In this document: in pieces, positions 15,139-23,730 of the stretch
Layout: the number at the start of each line of letters is the position of its first letter
Position numbering within the stretch: position 1 is the stretch's first letter
NCBI GenBank assembly: GCA_018895075.1
Contig: JAHIOW010000027.1
Location: forward strand, 1-42,969
Source: Candidatus Omnitrophota bacterium
GTDB taxonomy: Bacteria; Omnitrophota; Gorgyraeia; Gygaellales; Profunditerraquicolaceae
Reading direction: 5' to 3'
Length of the DNA: 42,969 nt
Translations under genes and position numbers: made by a program
The notes under the pieces: model-generated
Told to the model about the DNA's origin: nothing
Seen by the model: the letters and a program-made list of their open reading frames with translations, nothing else
Databases searched by the model: none

Positions 15139-16542
15139 TTATCCCCTAATTGCCTGCAAAATCCCTCTTGCTTTTACTAATGTTTCATTGTATTCTTCTT
15201 CGGGTTTTGAATCCGTAACAATCCCTCCTCCTACGCCAAAAAAGAGGCTGTCATCTTTCTTTAATATAGTGCGGATCAGGATATTAAAATCCATATCTCC
15301 GGAAAAACTTAGATAACCCAGGTTCCCTGTATAGATTGCCCTTTTCGACGGCTCTAATTCTTCAATGATTTGCATAGCCCGGATCTTAGGACACCCGGTA
15401 ATGGAGCCTCCGGGGAAACAGGCCTGCAAGAGGTCAATTCTATCTTGATCCTTGTGTAACCGCCCACAGATAGTAGCAGTAGTTTGGAACACGGTCTTAT
15501 ATTTCTCTAACTCTCTTAATTTAACTACCTTGATAGAGTGGTACCTGCAGACTCGGCCTAAATCGTTCCTCTCTAAATCTACAATCATTAATAACTCTGA
15601 CTTATCCTTTGGGCTGTTCAATAGTTCTTTTTTGAATTTATAATCTTTATCTTCGGTCTCACCCCGCGGCCGCGTACCTTTCATCGGCTGCGTAATCACT
15701 AAATCCTCCTCTAATTTTAAAAATCTCTCAGGAGAGGAACTCAAGATTTGGAAATCGCCACTATCAAAATAAGCGCTAAAATAGGAGGGGCTGCTCTTGC
15801 GTAGTCGTCTATATATTTCCAAGCTTGACAGCTTAGTCCGGCTAGTAAATTGCTGTGAAAGGTTAACCTGATAAATATCTCCTTTTCTGATGTAGCCTTT
15901 GGCTTTCTGTATTGCCTGCATATAGCCTTGCTTGGTAAAGTTAGAATTTATCCCGCCCCTGCTCAGGTCAGGATAGGCAAGGGTAGAATCTATTTCTCGG
16001 GTTAGTGATTCAATCGGAAATATTTGAGCCTGGGATTTAGCCAGCAATAGGGATATCTTCTTAAAGTTATTCTGCGCAAGTAGCCGGGCCAGGCGGTAAC
16101 TTTTTTCCGGAAAACCTATGGCTAAAATATACAACTGACTCTTTAAATGGTCGATGATCACGCTGGTATTATAAAAACCAAAGAAGCTATCAGGTATCCC
16201 TAAATCCGGCTTGGGCAATTTTTTAACCTTTTCCCCTAAGGCCAATCCTAAATCATAACTAAGATAGCCCACTGCACCGCCAAAAAAAGGAAAAGAGTTA
16301 TTCATCCTTTTGATTCTATACTTGCTCAGAACCCCTCTTAACTCCTTAAACGGGCTAGTCCCCTTTGTTTTCAAAATATGGAAAGGTTGTGCGCCTAAAA
16401 TAGAGTATCTGCCCCGGCCTATACTGTAATACCGAAGACTGCTATCCAAAAAGAAACAATTCCTCTCTCGGGTCAGGATAGCAAATATTTTAGGCAGCTC
16501 CTGCCTCTTAAATTTATATGATTTCAAGATGTAATATGCCAT
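15139..16542 (-). CDS. pabB: Aminodeoxychorismate synthase component I
   Basis: This 467-residue chorismate-utilising enzyme makes 4-amino-4-deoxychorismate from chorismate and ammonia. The C-terminal half has the family blocks QPMKGTRPRG, in which the Lys of KGT is the catalytic lysine that distinguishes PabB from anthranilate synthase. It also has LLMIVDLERNDLGRVC, FPGGSITGCPKIRAM and GVGGGIVTDSKPEEEYNETLVKA. The N-terminal region carries the FFGGAVGYLSYDLG motif. Length is normal. It overlaps the upstream exonuclease gene by 29 bases and is followed by pabC. Confidence 0.94.
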   Translation of the reverse strand: MAYYILKSYKFKRQELPKIFAILTRERNCFFLDSSLRYYSIGRGRYSILGAQPFHILKTKGTSPFKELRGVLSKYRIKRMNNSFPFFGGAVGYLSYDLGLALGEKVKKLPKPDLGIPDSFFGFYNTSVIIDHLKSQLYILAIGFPEKSYRLARLLAQNNFKKISLLLAKSQAQIFPIESLTREIDSTLAYPDLSRGGINSNFTKQGYMQAIQKAKGYIRKGDIYQVNLSQQFTSRTKLSSLEIYRRLRKSSPSYFSAYFDSGDFQILSSSPERFLKLEEDLVITQPMKGTRPRGETEDKDYKFKKELLNSPKDKSELLMIVDLERNDLGRVCRYHSIKVVKLRELEKYKTVFQTTATICGRLHKDQDRIDLLQACFPGGSITGCPKIRAMQIIEELEPSKRAIYTGNLGYLSFSGDMDFNILIRTILKKDDSLFFGVGGGIVTDSKPEEEYNETLVKARGILQAIRG

Positions 16543-17335
16543 CTATGCGAAAATGACGCTCTGCCTGCCTTAGACAACAATGCCCCAGCAGATAAATCTT
16601 GCCGTTATCTTGCTTTATCTCCAAGGGCTTAACCTGGCGCTCTGTAACCTCTGCGCTGGCGCCAGAAAGATATCTGATTTTAAGCCTCACTCCTAAATCT
16701 ATTGCCTCTTGTATCCTGGCTATCTTTTGATTATTGATATCGTTTAACAAGCTAGAATTAAGGCCAAAGAGGCTTAAGAAATTCATAAAATCAAATATAG
16801 ACTTTGTTTTTAAGATTTCTTTTAATTTATGAAACACCTTTAAGGTAAGTTCCACATCAGAGAGGGCGCGATGTTGTTGCTGGCTCTTTATACCTAATTT
16901 TTCGGCCACAAACCAGAGGGCATAACGTCCCAATCCAGGCAGGAGCCTTCTGGACATCTTCAGTATATCCACCGCTATAATATCTCCTAATGCATTCCTG
17001 CCTGTACGCTTTAATTCATTATTCAAAAACGCTAAGTCGAATGCAGCGTTATAGGAACAGAGGCAGGTATCTTGAATAAAATCCAGAAACTTGGGCATTA
17101 CTATATCTATAGTGGGTGCGCCATTAAGCATATCGGGGGTAATCCTGTTTACCTGAAAGGCGGCTTCGGAAATAGACCTCTGGGGGTTAACCAGGCTTTG
17201 GAATGTGGCTAAGTTTTGTTTACCCTTAAACCGGATGGCGGCGATCTCTACTATCCTATCCCCTGATTCTGGCTCTAACCCGGTAGTCTCAGTATCAAAG
17301 ATAGAAAACTCTACATCATCTATATTTTTATGCAT
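16514..17335 (-). CDS. DnaQ-like 3'-5' exonuclease fused to a WYL-like domain
   Basis: This 273-residue protein begins with a DEDDh exonuclease of the DNA polymerase III epsilon type. FDTETTGL gives Asp14 and Glu16, YNAAFDLAFLNNEL gives Asp100, and HRALSDVE gives His155 and Asp160, so all catalytic residues are present. From about residue 203 to the end the sequence reads as a WYL-type ligand-binding module: IQEAIDLGVRLKIRYLSG, then RQVKPLEIKQDNGKIYLLGHC, then ERHFRIDGILHL. This follows the order of WYL domains (Ile-Tyr start, Arg-x-Val-x-Pro, Tyr-Leu, Arg-x-Phe-x-x-Asp-x-Ile). WYL domains usually sense nucleic acid or nucleotide ligands in regulators. The exonuclease call is firm; the WYL call is by eye. 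Confidence 0.82.
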   Translation of the reverse strand: MHKNIDDVEFSIFDTETTGLEPESGDRIVEIAAIRFKGKQNLATFQSLVNPQRSISEAAFQVNRITPDMLNGAPTIDIVMPKFLDFIQDTCLCSYNAAFDLAFLNNELKRTGRNALGDIIAVDILKMSRRLLPGLGRYALWFVAEKLGIKSQQQHRALSDVELTLKVFHKLKEILKTKSIFDFMNFLSLFGLNSSLLNDINNQKIARIQEAIDLGVRLKIRYLSGASAEVTERQVKPLEIKQDNGKIYLLGHCCLRQAERHFRIDGILHLEII

Positions 17336-18227
17336 TGCGCCTTTTGATAATATAATTGGGAATTAACCGTATGGGATGATAAGAAAATTTTACTTTTTTT
17401 AGATTCTCCAGCCCTAAATCATCCATAATATTGATGTATTTATAGCCTCTTAAGTCAGAACAAAACTTTTGGAAGATATATTGCGCCAGGCCCTTAAGAG
17501 TAATATCCGCTATCTCATATAATATACAGAAGGTGTCCTGGTTTAACCGGAATCCAAACGTAAATGCCTTCACCTCTTTATCTATTTTTACAACCCTCCC
17601 CATTAAACCTAGATCCTGATAATCATGCAATAATACCTCCAGGCAACTACGGCTATCTCCAAGCATACCTTGATATACTGTATCCTGGGTCTTATGCTTA
17701 CGCTCTCTGGCCCAGAGGTCATATAATCTGAGGCACTCATCTTTATAGCGCAAGGAGAAAGGAAGATATGCGTAATGGTAATGCTTAAGGAAATAATTAA
17801 AACAGGCACGCTGGGATTTAAATCTATTGCCCCTTAAACGCGCCAAGTCAATCCGCCTACACAGATAGTCAGAGGACTTATATATGCATTCATAACCTAA
17901 GGCTTGATAAAAAGCTAATTTATCGGCCTCAAGATTTTCTATGCGCGATATCTGTTTATTGCTATTAAACCTATCCATAATCCCGAATGCCTGCTCAATA
18001 ACCCCTGCCTCTATCCGCCCTCCTTGCGGCGGGATATACAAAAAGCATCCTATGCTATCTTTAAAAAACACACAGAGGCTATCCTCAATAACTACCCAGT
18101 AGATATCAAAAAGGTTCTTCCAGATATAAATATTGGCAAAGGCATATACTGACAACTCATGGGGAGATAATCTCAGGAATCTATCAAAGAGCCGCCTATC
18201 TCTAAGGCTTAATCTACGCAGTCTCAT
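17328..18227 (-). CDS. DUF2156 family protein
   Basis: This 299-residue protein resembles the DUF2156 / PF09924 group, which is related to the GNAT-fold domain of lysylphosphatidylglycerol synthases. Family features include SVYAFANIYIWKNLFDIYWVVIEDSLCVFF near residues 27-56. A mid-protein KxxxCFNYFLKHYHYAYLP segment and a C-terminal INIMDDLGLENLKKVKFSYHPIRLIPNYII tail are characteristic of the family. The substrate is unknown. It overlaps the exonuclease gene by eight bases and follows the YkgJ-like gene closely, so it is in the same transcript. Confidence 0.8.
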   Translation of the reverse strand: MRLRRLSLRDRRLFDRFLRLSPHELSVYAFANIYIWKNLFDIYWVVIEDSLCVFFKDSIGCFLYIPPQGGRIEAGVIEQAFGIMDRFNSNKQISRIENLEADKLAFYQALGYECIYKSSDYLCRRIDLARLRGNRFKSQRACFNYFLKHYHYAYLPFSLRYKDECLRLYDLWARERKHKTQDTVYQGMLGDSRSCLEVLLHDYQDLGLMGRVVKIDKEVKAFTFGFRLNQDTFCILYEIADITLKGLAQYIFQKFCSDLRGYKYINIMDDLGLENLKKVKFSYHPIRLIPNYIIKRRNA

Positions 18228-18230
18228 GGG

Positions 18231-18752
18231 CTAAACCTTTAATTCTAAAAGGTCTGAGGCCTCATCATAGGCCTGGATGAGCTGGGGATTATTTTTTAAC
18301 CTAGCGATTTCAGTAGTGTTATTAAAAAACTCCTCAAGATATCGAACATACTCTTTAAATTCCTGACTGTCTAAATTTTTCTTGATAAATGCACAACCCA
18401 AATCTACTGCCAGAAAAATCTTCTCTTTACGTCGGTTTATAAGAAACGGGTATATCTGGCACTCAAATGGCCGCAAGGTATAAATTTTACACTTACTATC
18501 TTTAGGATTTAAAAAAGGGCAGATAAATATAGTCCCTACATGCGAGGGTAAGTCGCAGCTTTTTTGCGGAAATGCTATAAGGCGGATCTTTTTATTTTCT
18601 GAAAGAATCGAGGGTGGGATATTATTTTTTAATAAACCCTCTATCTCTTCATTAAGGAGGGCTGGCGACCAGATACTTTTTTCTTGGCTGAATTTACAGC
18701 AACAACGACATTCATTTAAACAAAACTCACCTGGAACAAGCTGCTTTATCAT
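18231..18752 (-). CDS. YkgJ-like cysteine-cluster protein
   Basis: This 173-residue protein has the pattern of the YkgJ / CxxCxxCC family (PF03692), thought to bind zinc or iron. There is an N-terminal cysteine group CLNECRCCC at 12-20, a second set around FICPFLNPKDSKCKIYTLRPFECQIYPF, and no membrane segment. The exact cysteine spacing is CX3CXCCC rather than the textbook CxxCxxCC. Function is not established. It shares ATGA with the preceding tRNA-binding-domain gene. Confidence 0.78.
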   Translation of the reverse strand: MIKQLVPGEFCLNECRCCCKFSQEKSIWSPALLNEEIEGLLKNNIPPSILSENKKIRLIAFPQKSCDLPSHVGTIFICPFLNPKDSKCKIYTLRPFECQIYPFLINRRKEKIFLAVDLGCAFIKKNLDSQEFKEYVRYLEEFFNNTTEIARLKNNPQLIQAYDEASDLLELKV

Positions 18753-19069
18753 TTGACTGTACTGCCTAATTGAACTTCTCTATCCGGGGCAATGATACAG
18801 ATGCCCTGCTTATCCTGGGCTGCCAAAAGCATCCCCTGGCTTTCTACCCCGCGTAAGGTCGCAGGTTCTAAATTATCCACCGCCACGACCTGCCTTCCTA
18901 TCAAATCCTCTTTTTTATAATAATTCTTGATGCCGGCTACAACCTGTTTTGTCTTATCGCCCAAATCAATAGTGATTACATAAAGCCGATCTGCATCAGG
19001 GTGGTCTTTAACTTCTTTTATTTTAGCCACCCTTAACTCTAACTTCTTGAAATCCTCAAAAGTAACCAT
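18749..19069 (-). CDS. tRNA-binding OB-fold protein (MetRS beta / Trbp111-like)
   Basis: This 106-residue stand-alone OB fold matches the tRNA-binding domain found at the C-terminus of methionyl-tRNA synthetase and in Trbp111 and CsaA. LELRVAKIKEVKDHPDADRLYVITIDLG (residues 10-37) and the VAVDNLEPATLRGVESQGMLLAA block are the diagnostic parts. It has no catalytic synthetase domain. A strong GGAGG ribosome site precedes the ATG. It may act as a separate MetRS beta subunit; its partner synthetase is not in the window. Confidence 0.88.
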   Translation of the reverse strand: MVTFEDFKKLELRVAKIKEVKDHPDADRLYVITIDLGDKTKQVVAGIKNYYKKEDLIGRQVVAVDNLEPATLRGVESQGMLLAAQDKQGICIIAPDREVQLGSTVK

Positions 19070-19083
19070 AGCACCCTCCTTTT

Positions 19084-20598
19084 TTAAAACTCGAATTCCA
19101 CTACTAATTCTATCTGATAAGCAGAATCTACATCTCCATCTCCGCGCAGAAAAGGACTAAATAAACTTCCATCGGTATCATCTCTTTCTTCCTTATAGTA
19201 GTCTCCTGGGAAAAAATACCCACCTAAAAGGCTAATCAATGCATTCTCATTAAGCTGATAATCAATAAATAAATCCACTTCTCTGCCTAAATCACGCGAT
19301 AGATATTTTGCCTGGCTATTTAATGTGCCCACGCCTTTTTCAAATGCCCTCAAGGAATAGCCGTAGAAACCGATACTTAAATTTTCGGTCAGATTAAAAT
19401 CAAATCCCAAAGAAGCAATAATTATATTATCAAAATCGGAAGCATAAAAAGTCCCCGGACGTAAAAGACCATAATTTAACCCATAACCGCCCCCCATAGC
19501 CACAATAGGACGTATATCTGCGTGGCTAGACGATATAGAATCTCCCAAATAGTCATTCAAAGGTGAAGAAACACTAAAGGCCCTATTCTTGCCACTAGTT
19601 AAGGTTGTATCTTGATTTTCCGCCATATCCAAAGTCAACTTATTCCCAGAACAAAAGAGAAATGCTAAAGTAGGGGTAAACTCACCTATTGCATAATCTA
19701 TGTCCGTATATACCATATAACCGCTATGAGATACATCCTTGTATTCAGGATCATTACTGTCTGCCTTACCAAAATTACGCGCTATCTCCGTATTTAAGGA
19801 CAATTTATCTTGCTTGAATCTCCAGGCAAATCCGGCTGTCCCTAATATATCCCTTTTAATGGACGTGGTAAAAAAATTACTCCTTTTGCCTGGCGAGGTA
19901 TAATCTGCCAAAACGCCCACATAGGGCTCTAGAGAACTTTTCCCCATATCGAATTTAACATCAGTAGCAAAAAAGTTGCTTGCATTATGCTCGTATTCAA
20001 CACCCTGTTCCTCATCCTGACGGATGCGTGGACCAAGGTGATTTTTATAGACAATATCCGGGCGGCAATAGTATATCCTCCAAACACAATTCTCCCATTC
20101 CTTTGACAAAGTAAATCCAAAATTCTCATAAGCCCCATTTAGACTGAATCCATTGCCTACCTCATATGTATACAGCCCGAGTTTCAATCTAAAATTATTG
20201 ATTAAAGGGGTATCTAACCAGAGCTCTTCCAATTGAGGCAGCAATTCATCATTACGATATCCTTCAATAACCCCGCCTGAGGTCATCAGGGTATTATGCA
20301 CAAAGAGGGGGGCATCGTAATCAGTAGGACCGTTTCTCTCTAATTTTAGATAAAATACCGGGCCCCCATCTTTAGATTCAGATTTAAACCCAAAACTGTA
20401 ATCTATCCCGAAATAGGTAGTGGTATCGTCACTATTGCTACTATCCAAATCCACCACATTTTTAAAGATAACCAAATCCTTTCTTAGGTAGGTATCCATG
20501 GATAAGATAAAATCTTCGGTTTCTAATATAGGCTCTGCGTAACCAAAACTGGTTGTGAAAAATATTACTACTAAAAATAGAAAGAATTTTTTAAACAT
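19084..20598 (-). CDS. Outer-membrane beta-barrel protein (alginate-export/porin-like)
   Basis: This 504-residue exported protein has a clear signal peptide (MFKKFFLFLVVIFFTTSFGYA, cleavage after about residue 21). It then consists of amphipathic beta strands with frequent aromatic residues, such as YFGIDYSFGF, LWLDTPL...LRLKLGLYTYEVGNGF and GFYGYSLRAF, and terminates in VEFEF with C-terminal phenylalanine as Bam-inserted proteins do. The arrangement of YRNDELLPQLEELWLDTPL with a conserved GNGF resembles alginate-export-type porins. The transported compound cannot be deduced. It is the first gene after tRNA-Asp and may start a new transcript. Confidence 0.8.
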   Translation of the reverse strand: MFKKFFLFLVVIFFTTSFGYAEPILETEDFILSMDTYLRKDLVIFKNVVDLDSSNSDDTTTYFGIDYSFGFKSESKDGGPVFYLKLERNGPTDYDAPLFVHNTLMTSGGVIEGYRNDELLPQLEELWLDTPLINNFRLKLGLYTYEVGNGFSLNGAYENFGFTLSKEWENCVWRIYYCRPDIVYKNHLGPRIRQDEEQGVEYEHNASNFFATDVKFDMGKSSLEPYVGVLADYTSPGKRSNFFTTSIKRDILGTAGFAWRFKQDKLSLNTEIARNFGKADSNDPEYKDVSHSGYMVYTDIDYAIGEFTPTLAFLFCSGNKLTLDMAENQDTTLTSGKNRAFSVSSPLNDYLGDSISSSHADIRPIVAMGGGYGLNYGLLRPGTFYASDFDNIIIASLGFDFNLTENLSIGFYGYSLRAFEKGVGTLNSQAKYLSRDLGREVDLFIDYQLNENALISLLGGYFFPGDYYKEERDDTDGSLFSPFLRGDGDVDSAYQIELVVEFEF

Positions 20599-20637
20599 TT
20601 TTGTTGGGTGTGTTTATCGTTCAGAGTGCTTTATTTC

Positions 20638-20716
20638 TGGCGGGCCCGACGGGATTTGAACCCGTGATCTTCAGATCGACAATCTGACGTGCTAAACCAG
20701 GCTGCACCACGGGCCC
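20638..20716 (-). tRNA. tRNA-Asp(GTC)
   Basis: The minus strand folds into a full cloverleaf. The acceptor is GGGCCCG/CGGGCCC, the D-arm is GTGC...GCAC, and the anticodon stem TCAGA/TCTGA closes the loop TTGTCGA with anticodon GTC. The T-arm is ACGGG-TTCAAAT-CCCGT and the discriminator is G. The CCA end is encoded in the DNA (20638-20640). Confidence 0.97.
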
Positions 20717-20732
20717 GAAATGTAGGAGGTAA

Positions 20733-20761
20733 ATGTTAACTCAAAACAGTCTTACTTGCAA
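20733..20761 (-). promoter_or_regulatory. Possible promoter for tRNA-Asp
   Basis: Between the two tRNA genes, on the minus strand, TTGCAA (20756-20761) and TAACAT (20733-20738) are separated by 17 bases. They lie about 17 bases before the tRNA-Asp 5' end. The match to sigma-70 consensus is partial, and read-through from the ATPase operon is an alternative. Confidence 0.35.
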
Positions 20762-20774
20762 TAATTATTTTATA

Positions 20775-20851
20775 TGGTGGGCGGTAGGGGACTCGAACCT
20801 CTGACCTCGTGAATGTAAATCACGCGTTCTAACCAACTGAACTAACCGCCC
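20775..20851 (-). tRNA. tRNA-Val(TAC)
   Basis: The minus-strand cloverleaf has acceptor GGGCGGT/ACCGCCC, D-arm GTTC/GAAC, anticodon stem CGTGA/TCACG with loop TTTACAT (anticodon TAC), T-arm AGAGG-TTCGAGT-CCCCT, discriminator A and encoded CCA (20775-20777). Its 5' end is only six bases from the stop codon of the ATPase K gene, so it is probably cut from the ATPase transcript by RNase P. Confidence 0.97.
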
Positions 20852-20857
20852 ATAACC

Positions 20858-21310
20858 TTAGGCTAGCCTGCCTAATAATCCCATGGCAAAGGCCATAACA
20901 AAGAGCGCAACTGTCTCAATAATACCTAAAACAACGATATAGTTGCCGAATCCTTTGCCGGTTTCACCCAGCGCGTCGCAGGCTACGGCGCCGGCTTTAC
21001 CTTGCATAAAAGCAGAGAGCCCGATAGCAATACCGCATAATACGCCGACACCCCAGAGATAAGTGCCTCTGGCGGCAATCTCCGCCATGCGGTTCATCAG
21101 AATCATCCCGTAAATGGTCTGGGTCAACGGCGCACCCACAAAGGCAACCATTATAAATGCAGCTGCCTTATTCTGGGAAAAGGCCTTTTTCCAAGCACCA
21201 GCTGCAGCCATTGCCGCCACCCCTGTGCCTAAGGCTGAACCCATGGCGGAAAAAGCCAATACCGCTGCTACTCCTAAATCCTTAAACTGCAACAATGTCC
21301 CTGTAGGCAT
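20858..21310 (-). CDS. ntpK: V/A-type ATPase rotor ring subunit K
   Basis: This is a 150-residue double-hairpin proteolipid with four membrane helices, the size of Enterococcus NtpK. The essential carboxylate is only in the second hairpin: Glu132 in GIIETVAL. The first hairpin has GAPLTQTIYG with Thr63 and Gln64 in place of a carboxylate, and Gln103 lies in FMQGKAG. These correspond to the Na+ ligands of E. hirae NtpK (Thr64, Gln65, Gln110, Glu139). A GGAGG ribosome site precedes the ATG. It is the last protein gene of the ATPase operon. Confidence 0.93.
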   Translation of the reverse strand: MPTGTLLQFKDLGVAAVLAFSAMGSALGTGVAAMAAAGAWKKAFSQNKAAAFIMVAFVGAPLTQTIYGMILMNRMAEIAARGTYLWGVGVLCGIAIGLSAFMQGKAGAVACDALGETGKGFGNYIVVLGIIETVALFVMAFAMGLLGRLA

Positions 21311-21312
21311 AA

Positions 21313-23082
21313 TCAGACCTCCTGTAAAGGTTTATAGGAAAACCCGCTCCATTTTACATCAATATGATTACAGAACTCAAGTACATTAAGTCTTACTCCG
21401 TGCACCAAAACCGCCATCGACCCCAGCAATATATTCAAGGCGTGCCCTAAAAATAAGATTAAGACGGTCAGTGCACCCGTTAAAATACTGCCAAAACCCA
21501 CATCCATAGCCATTCTATTAAAAGAATCTGCCACTACTACTGTAGCCAGGCCCACGGCAAAAAGACGGATGTAAGAAACTACGTCGGTAAAACTATTCAC
21601 CAGATTTAAAAATAAATTACCTAAGCCTTGGCCAATGCCCTTAAACACATTCTTTTTGATGCTGGTAAAAAATACCACTAAAAATGGCCCGACGATAAAA
21701 AACCATTTTGCGGGTTCCGGAAAAATATCTCCTAAAATCAAGGCCTTGGCCAGAAAAAATGCGCCCCATAATACCGAAACCCAACCCAGTTCCGAAAGTA
21801 CGGTCAAAGACGGCGCTTTTACTATTGCCCTCCAGAGATGGGCTATACTTAAATGCAGCGCGCCGAGCGCGAAACAAAAGACTTGAATATTACGACTATC
21901 GCGTAGCGCCGGCATCAGAGGCTGAATTGTCTTGGGCAACCACTCCTGGCCAAAAAAGGTTCCGCTGAGCACCCCCCAGGCAATAGCGCAGAAACTGAAT
22001 AGATACAAAAGCATAAAGATAGATTTACTGCTGACTTTGTGTCCCCATTTATTTTGCGCCAAAAAGGTTAAGGACAAGAATATCGCTCCATACGCCGCAT
22101 CTCCGATCAACATGCCAAAGAAAACAGATAAAAATATCAGCACCCACAGGCTGATATCAAATTCACGGTATCCGGGAACCACCTCTATCATTTTAAATAT
22201 CGGGCTGATAATCGCAACCCAGCGCGGATTGCGAATCAATGTAGGGACCCCATCCTCATCAGCAGGGTCTTTAATCATAATACCCCATCTTTCTCTTACG
22301 GCAGCCTGCTGTAAGGGGCTAATCTTATCATAAGGAATATATCCTCTTAGATACATAATCTCATCGGCTACACCCATTCCCCTTAATGCCTCTTGAAATT
22401 CCAACTGCACCTGAATATCTTTCTTAATGCGCAAGAAATCTGTTTGTAAAGTTGTGTGGCTGCGGATATCCTCCTTGATTAATTGCATTATCTGCATATC
22501 TTCAGTTAATCTAGCACGCATCTGACTCAGGCCCATCTTGGGAAGTAGGGCTTCTTTAAAAGGGATTTCAACTTTGCCCTGTGAGACAACCGCACAATAA
22601 GCAACCCCTCTGACTGTAGATATCCTTTTTACTATAACATCTCTGGGAAATTCTTTGACCTGTTTTACCGGAATTGAATAAAACCGGATATAAATATTTT
22701 CTTTTGCTAAATCCCCAAGTATCTCCGGCTGAAAATCACCCCAGGCCTGCCATTGATTGATGCTATTTTGCATAGAGCGCGAATATTCATCAAGTCTTTC
22801 TATCCTCTTATGCGCATCAATAATGTGCTGGGCAGTAAATTTCCAATCCTTTAATGTTTTATTCCCTCTGCCAGGCTGTTTTTGAGAATATCCGCTGGCT
22901 GAGAGGATAGCCATGGCCTGGCTAATCAGTGCTAAGTCATCCTGCAGCAAACTGATATCGCTTCCCCTGGGTAACTGCTGATGTTCTACATGTAAAACGC
23001 CAAGCCTGCGCAGAGTCTTTAGGCAAGAATCCGCATCTTTTGCCTGGATAATTACTGCTACCTTTTTCATAGGCACAATCAT
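21313..23082 (-). CDS. ntpI: V/A-type ATPase membrane subunit I
   Basis: This 589-residue stator membrane subunit corresponds to subunit a of other V-type pumps. It has a soluble N-terminal arm (residues 1-300, beginning MIVPMKKVAVIIQAKDAD, with coiled-coil segments) and a C-terminal part with about seven membrane helices. The latter includes FFGMLIGDAAYGAIFL, SYIRLFAVGLATVVVA with the arginine that faces the ring carboxylate, and FLGHALNILLGSMAVLVHGVRLNVLEF. The length is somewhat short compared with archaeal homologues. The start ATG overlaps the subunit D stop codon (ATGA). Confidence 0.94.
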   Translation of the reverse strand: MIVPMKKVAVIIQAKDADSCLKTLRRLGVLHVEHQQLPRGSDISLLQDDLALISQAMAILSASGYSQKQPGRGNKTLKDWKFTAQHIIDAHKRIERLDEYSRSMQNSINQWQAWGDFQPEILGDLAKENIYIRFYSIPVKQVKEFPRDVIVKRISTVRGVAYCAVVSQGKVEIPFKEALLPKMGLSQMRARLTEDMQIMQLIKEDIRSHTTLQTDFLRIKKDIQVQLEFQEALRGMGVADEIMYLRGYIPYDKISPLQQAAVRERWGIMIKDPADEDGVPTLIRNPRWVAIISPIFKMIEVVPGYREFDISLWVLIFLSVFFGMLIGDAAYGAIFLSLTFLAQNKWGHKVSSKSIFMLLYLFSFCAIAWGVLSGTFFGQEWLPKTIQPLMPALRDSRNIQVFCFALGALHLSIAHLWRAIVKAPSLTVLSELGWVSVLWGAFFLAKALILGDIFPEPAKWFFIVGPFLVVFFTSIKKNVFKGIGQGLGNLFLNLVNSFTDVVSYIRLFAVGLATVVVADSFNRMAMDVGFGSILTGALTVLILFLGHALNILLGSMAVLVHGVRLNVLEFCNHIDVKWSGFSYKPLQEV

Positions 23083-23696
23083 ACCGCTACCTCTTGCAGA
23101 ACTAATGCCTCAATCTTTCTCTTGGCTATTTTGCTGCGACCTACGGCATTAGTCATCTGGTCGCCTAAATAAATCCTAATCAGCCGTATCGCCTCCTGGG
23201 CCTCGGGGATCTTCATTTTTTCAAAGAGATTCACCCTTTGAGTAGTAATGCGTAATTCCTGCCTTAAAATCTCTATTCCTCTTTCTATAACGTTGATCTC
23301 CTGACGCAGGGAAACCAACTCCTTAAGTGCTTCAACAGCAGCATCGACCCAGAGAGGATAAAGAAACAAGTCGTAAACCACTGCTGTAAATTCCACATTC
23401 TGGAAAACCGGTATATCTACGCCGGCGATATTTCTGGCGCTAGTAACTATTTCTTTGGGAATAAGCCACTGGCGAATATCTGCTCCTGGCTCAGCCAAAA
23501 GCCCAGCCCAAGCCTCTATCGAGTGCCTTTTAGTTACCTCAGCGCCTCTAGTCTGCTCAAGGAGAGTTAACTGCTGTGAGATCTCCATCTGCAGCTGTTG
23601 CTTCTTAAGCTGCAATGTAGGCAGGTAACGCTGGTATTGCCCCAGCGCATCCCTCTGTCTCTTTAATTCGCCTTTTGTAAGCTTGACTTCGGACAT
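23079..23696 (-). CDS. ntpD: V/A-type ATPase central stalk subunit D
   Basis: The start is taken at MSEVKLTKGEL (23696), which matches the usual beginning of the family. A frame open further upstream, into subunit B, starts only with TTG. The roughly 205-residue protein is two long antiparallel helices forming the rotating axle: LTKGELKRQRDALGQYQRYLPTL at the N-terminus and a C-terminal helix rich in Arg/Glu (NVIERGIEILRQELRITTQRVNLFEK...). No clear Shine-Dalgarno lies before the chosen ATG, so translation may be coupled to subunit B. Confidence 0.88.
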   Translation of the reverse strand: MSEVKLTKGELKRQRDALGQYQRYLPTLQLKKQQLQMEISQQLTLLEQTRGAEVTKRHSIEAWAGLLAEPGADIRQWLIPKEIVTSARNIAGVDIPVFQNVEFTAVVYDLFLYPLWVDAAVEALKELVSLRQEINVIERGIEILRQELRITTQRVNLFEKMKIPEAQEAIRLIRIYLGDQMTNAVGRSKIAKRKIEALVLQEVAV

Positions 23697-23730
23697 AGAG
23701 TCGCGATAAACTAATGATTTTTGCCCTGAG

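Noticed and set aside
18018-18040. CCGCC/GGCGG hairpin inside the DUF2156 gene as a REP insertion
   Set aside because: The stem is only five bases and the encoded IPPQGG could be native sequence; too weak to call.
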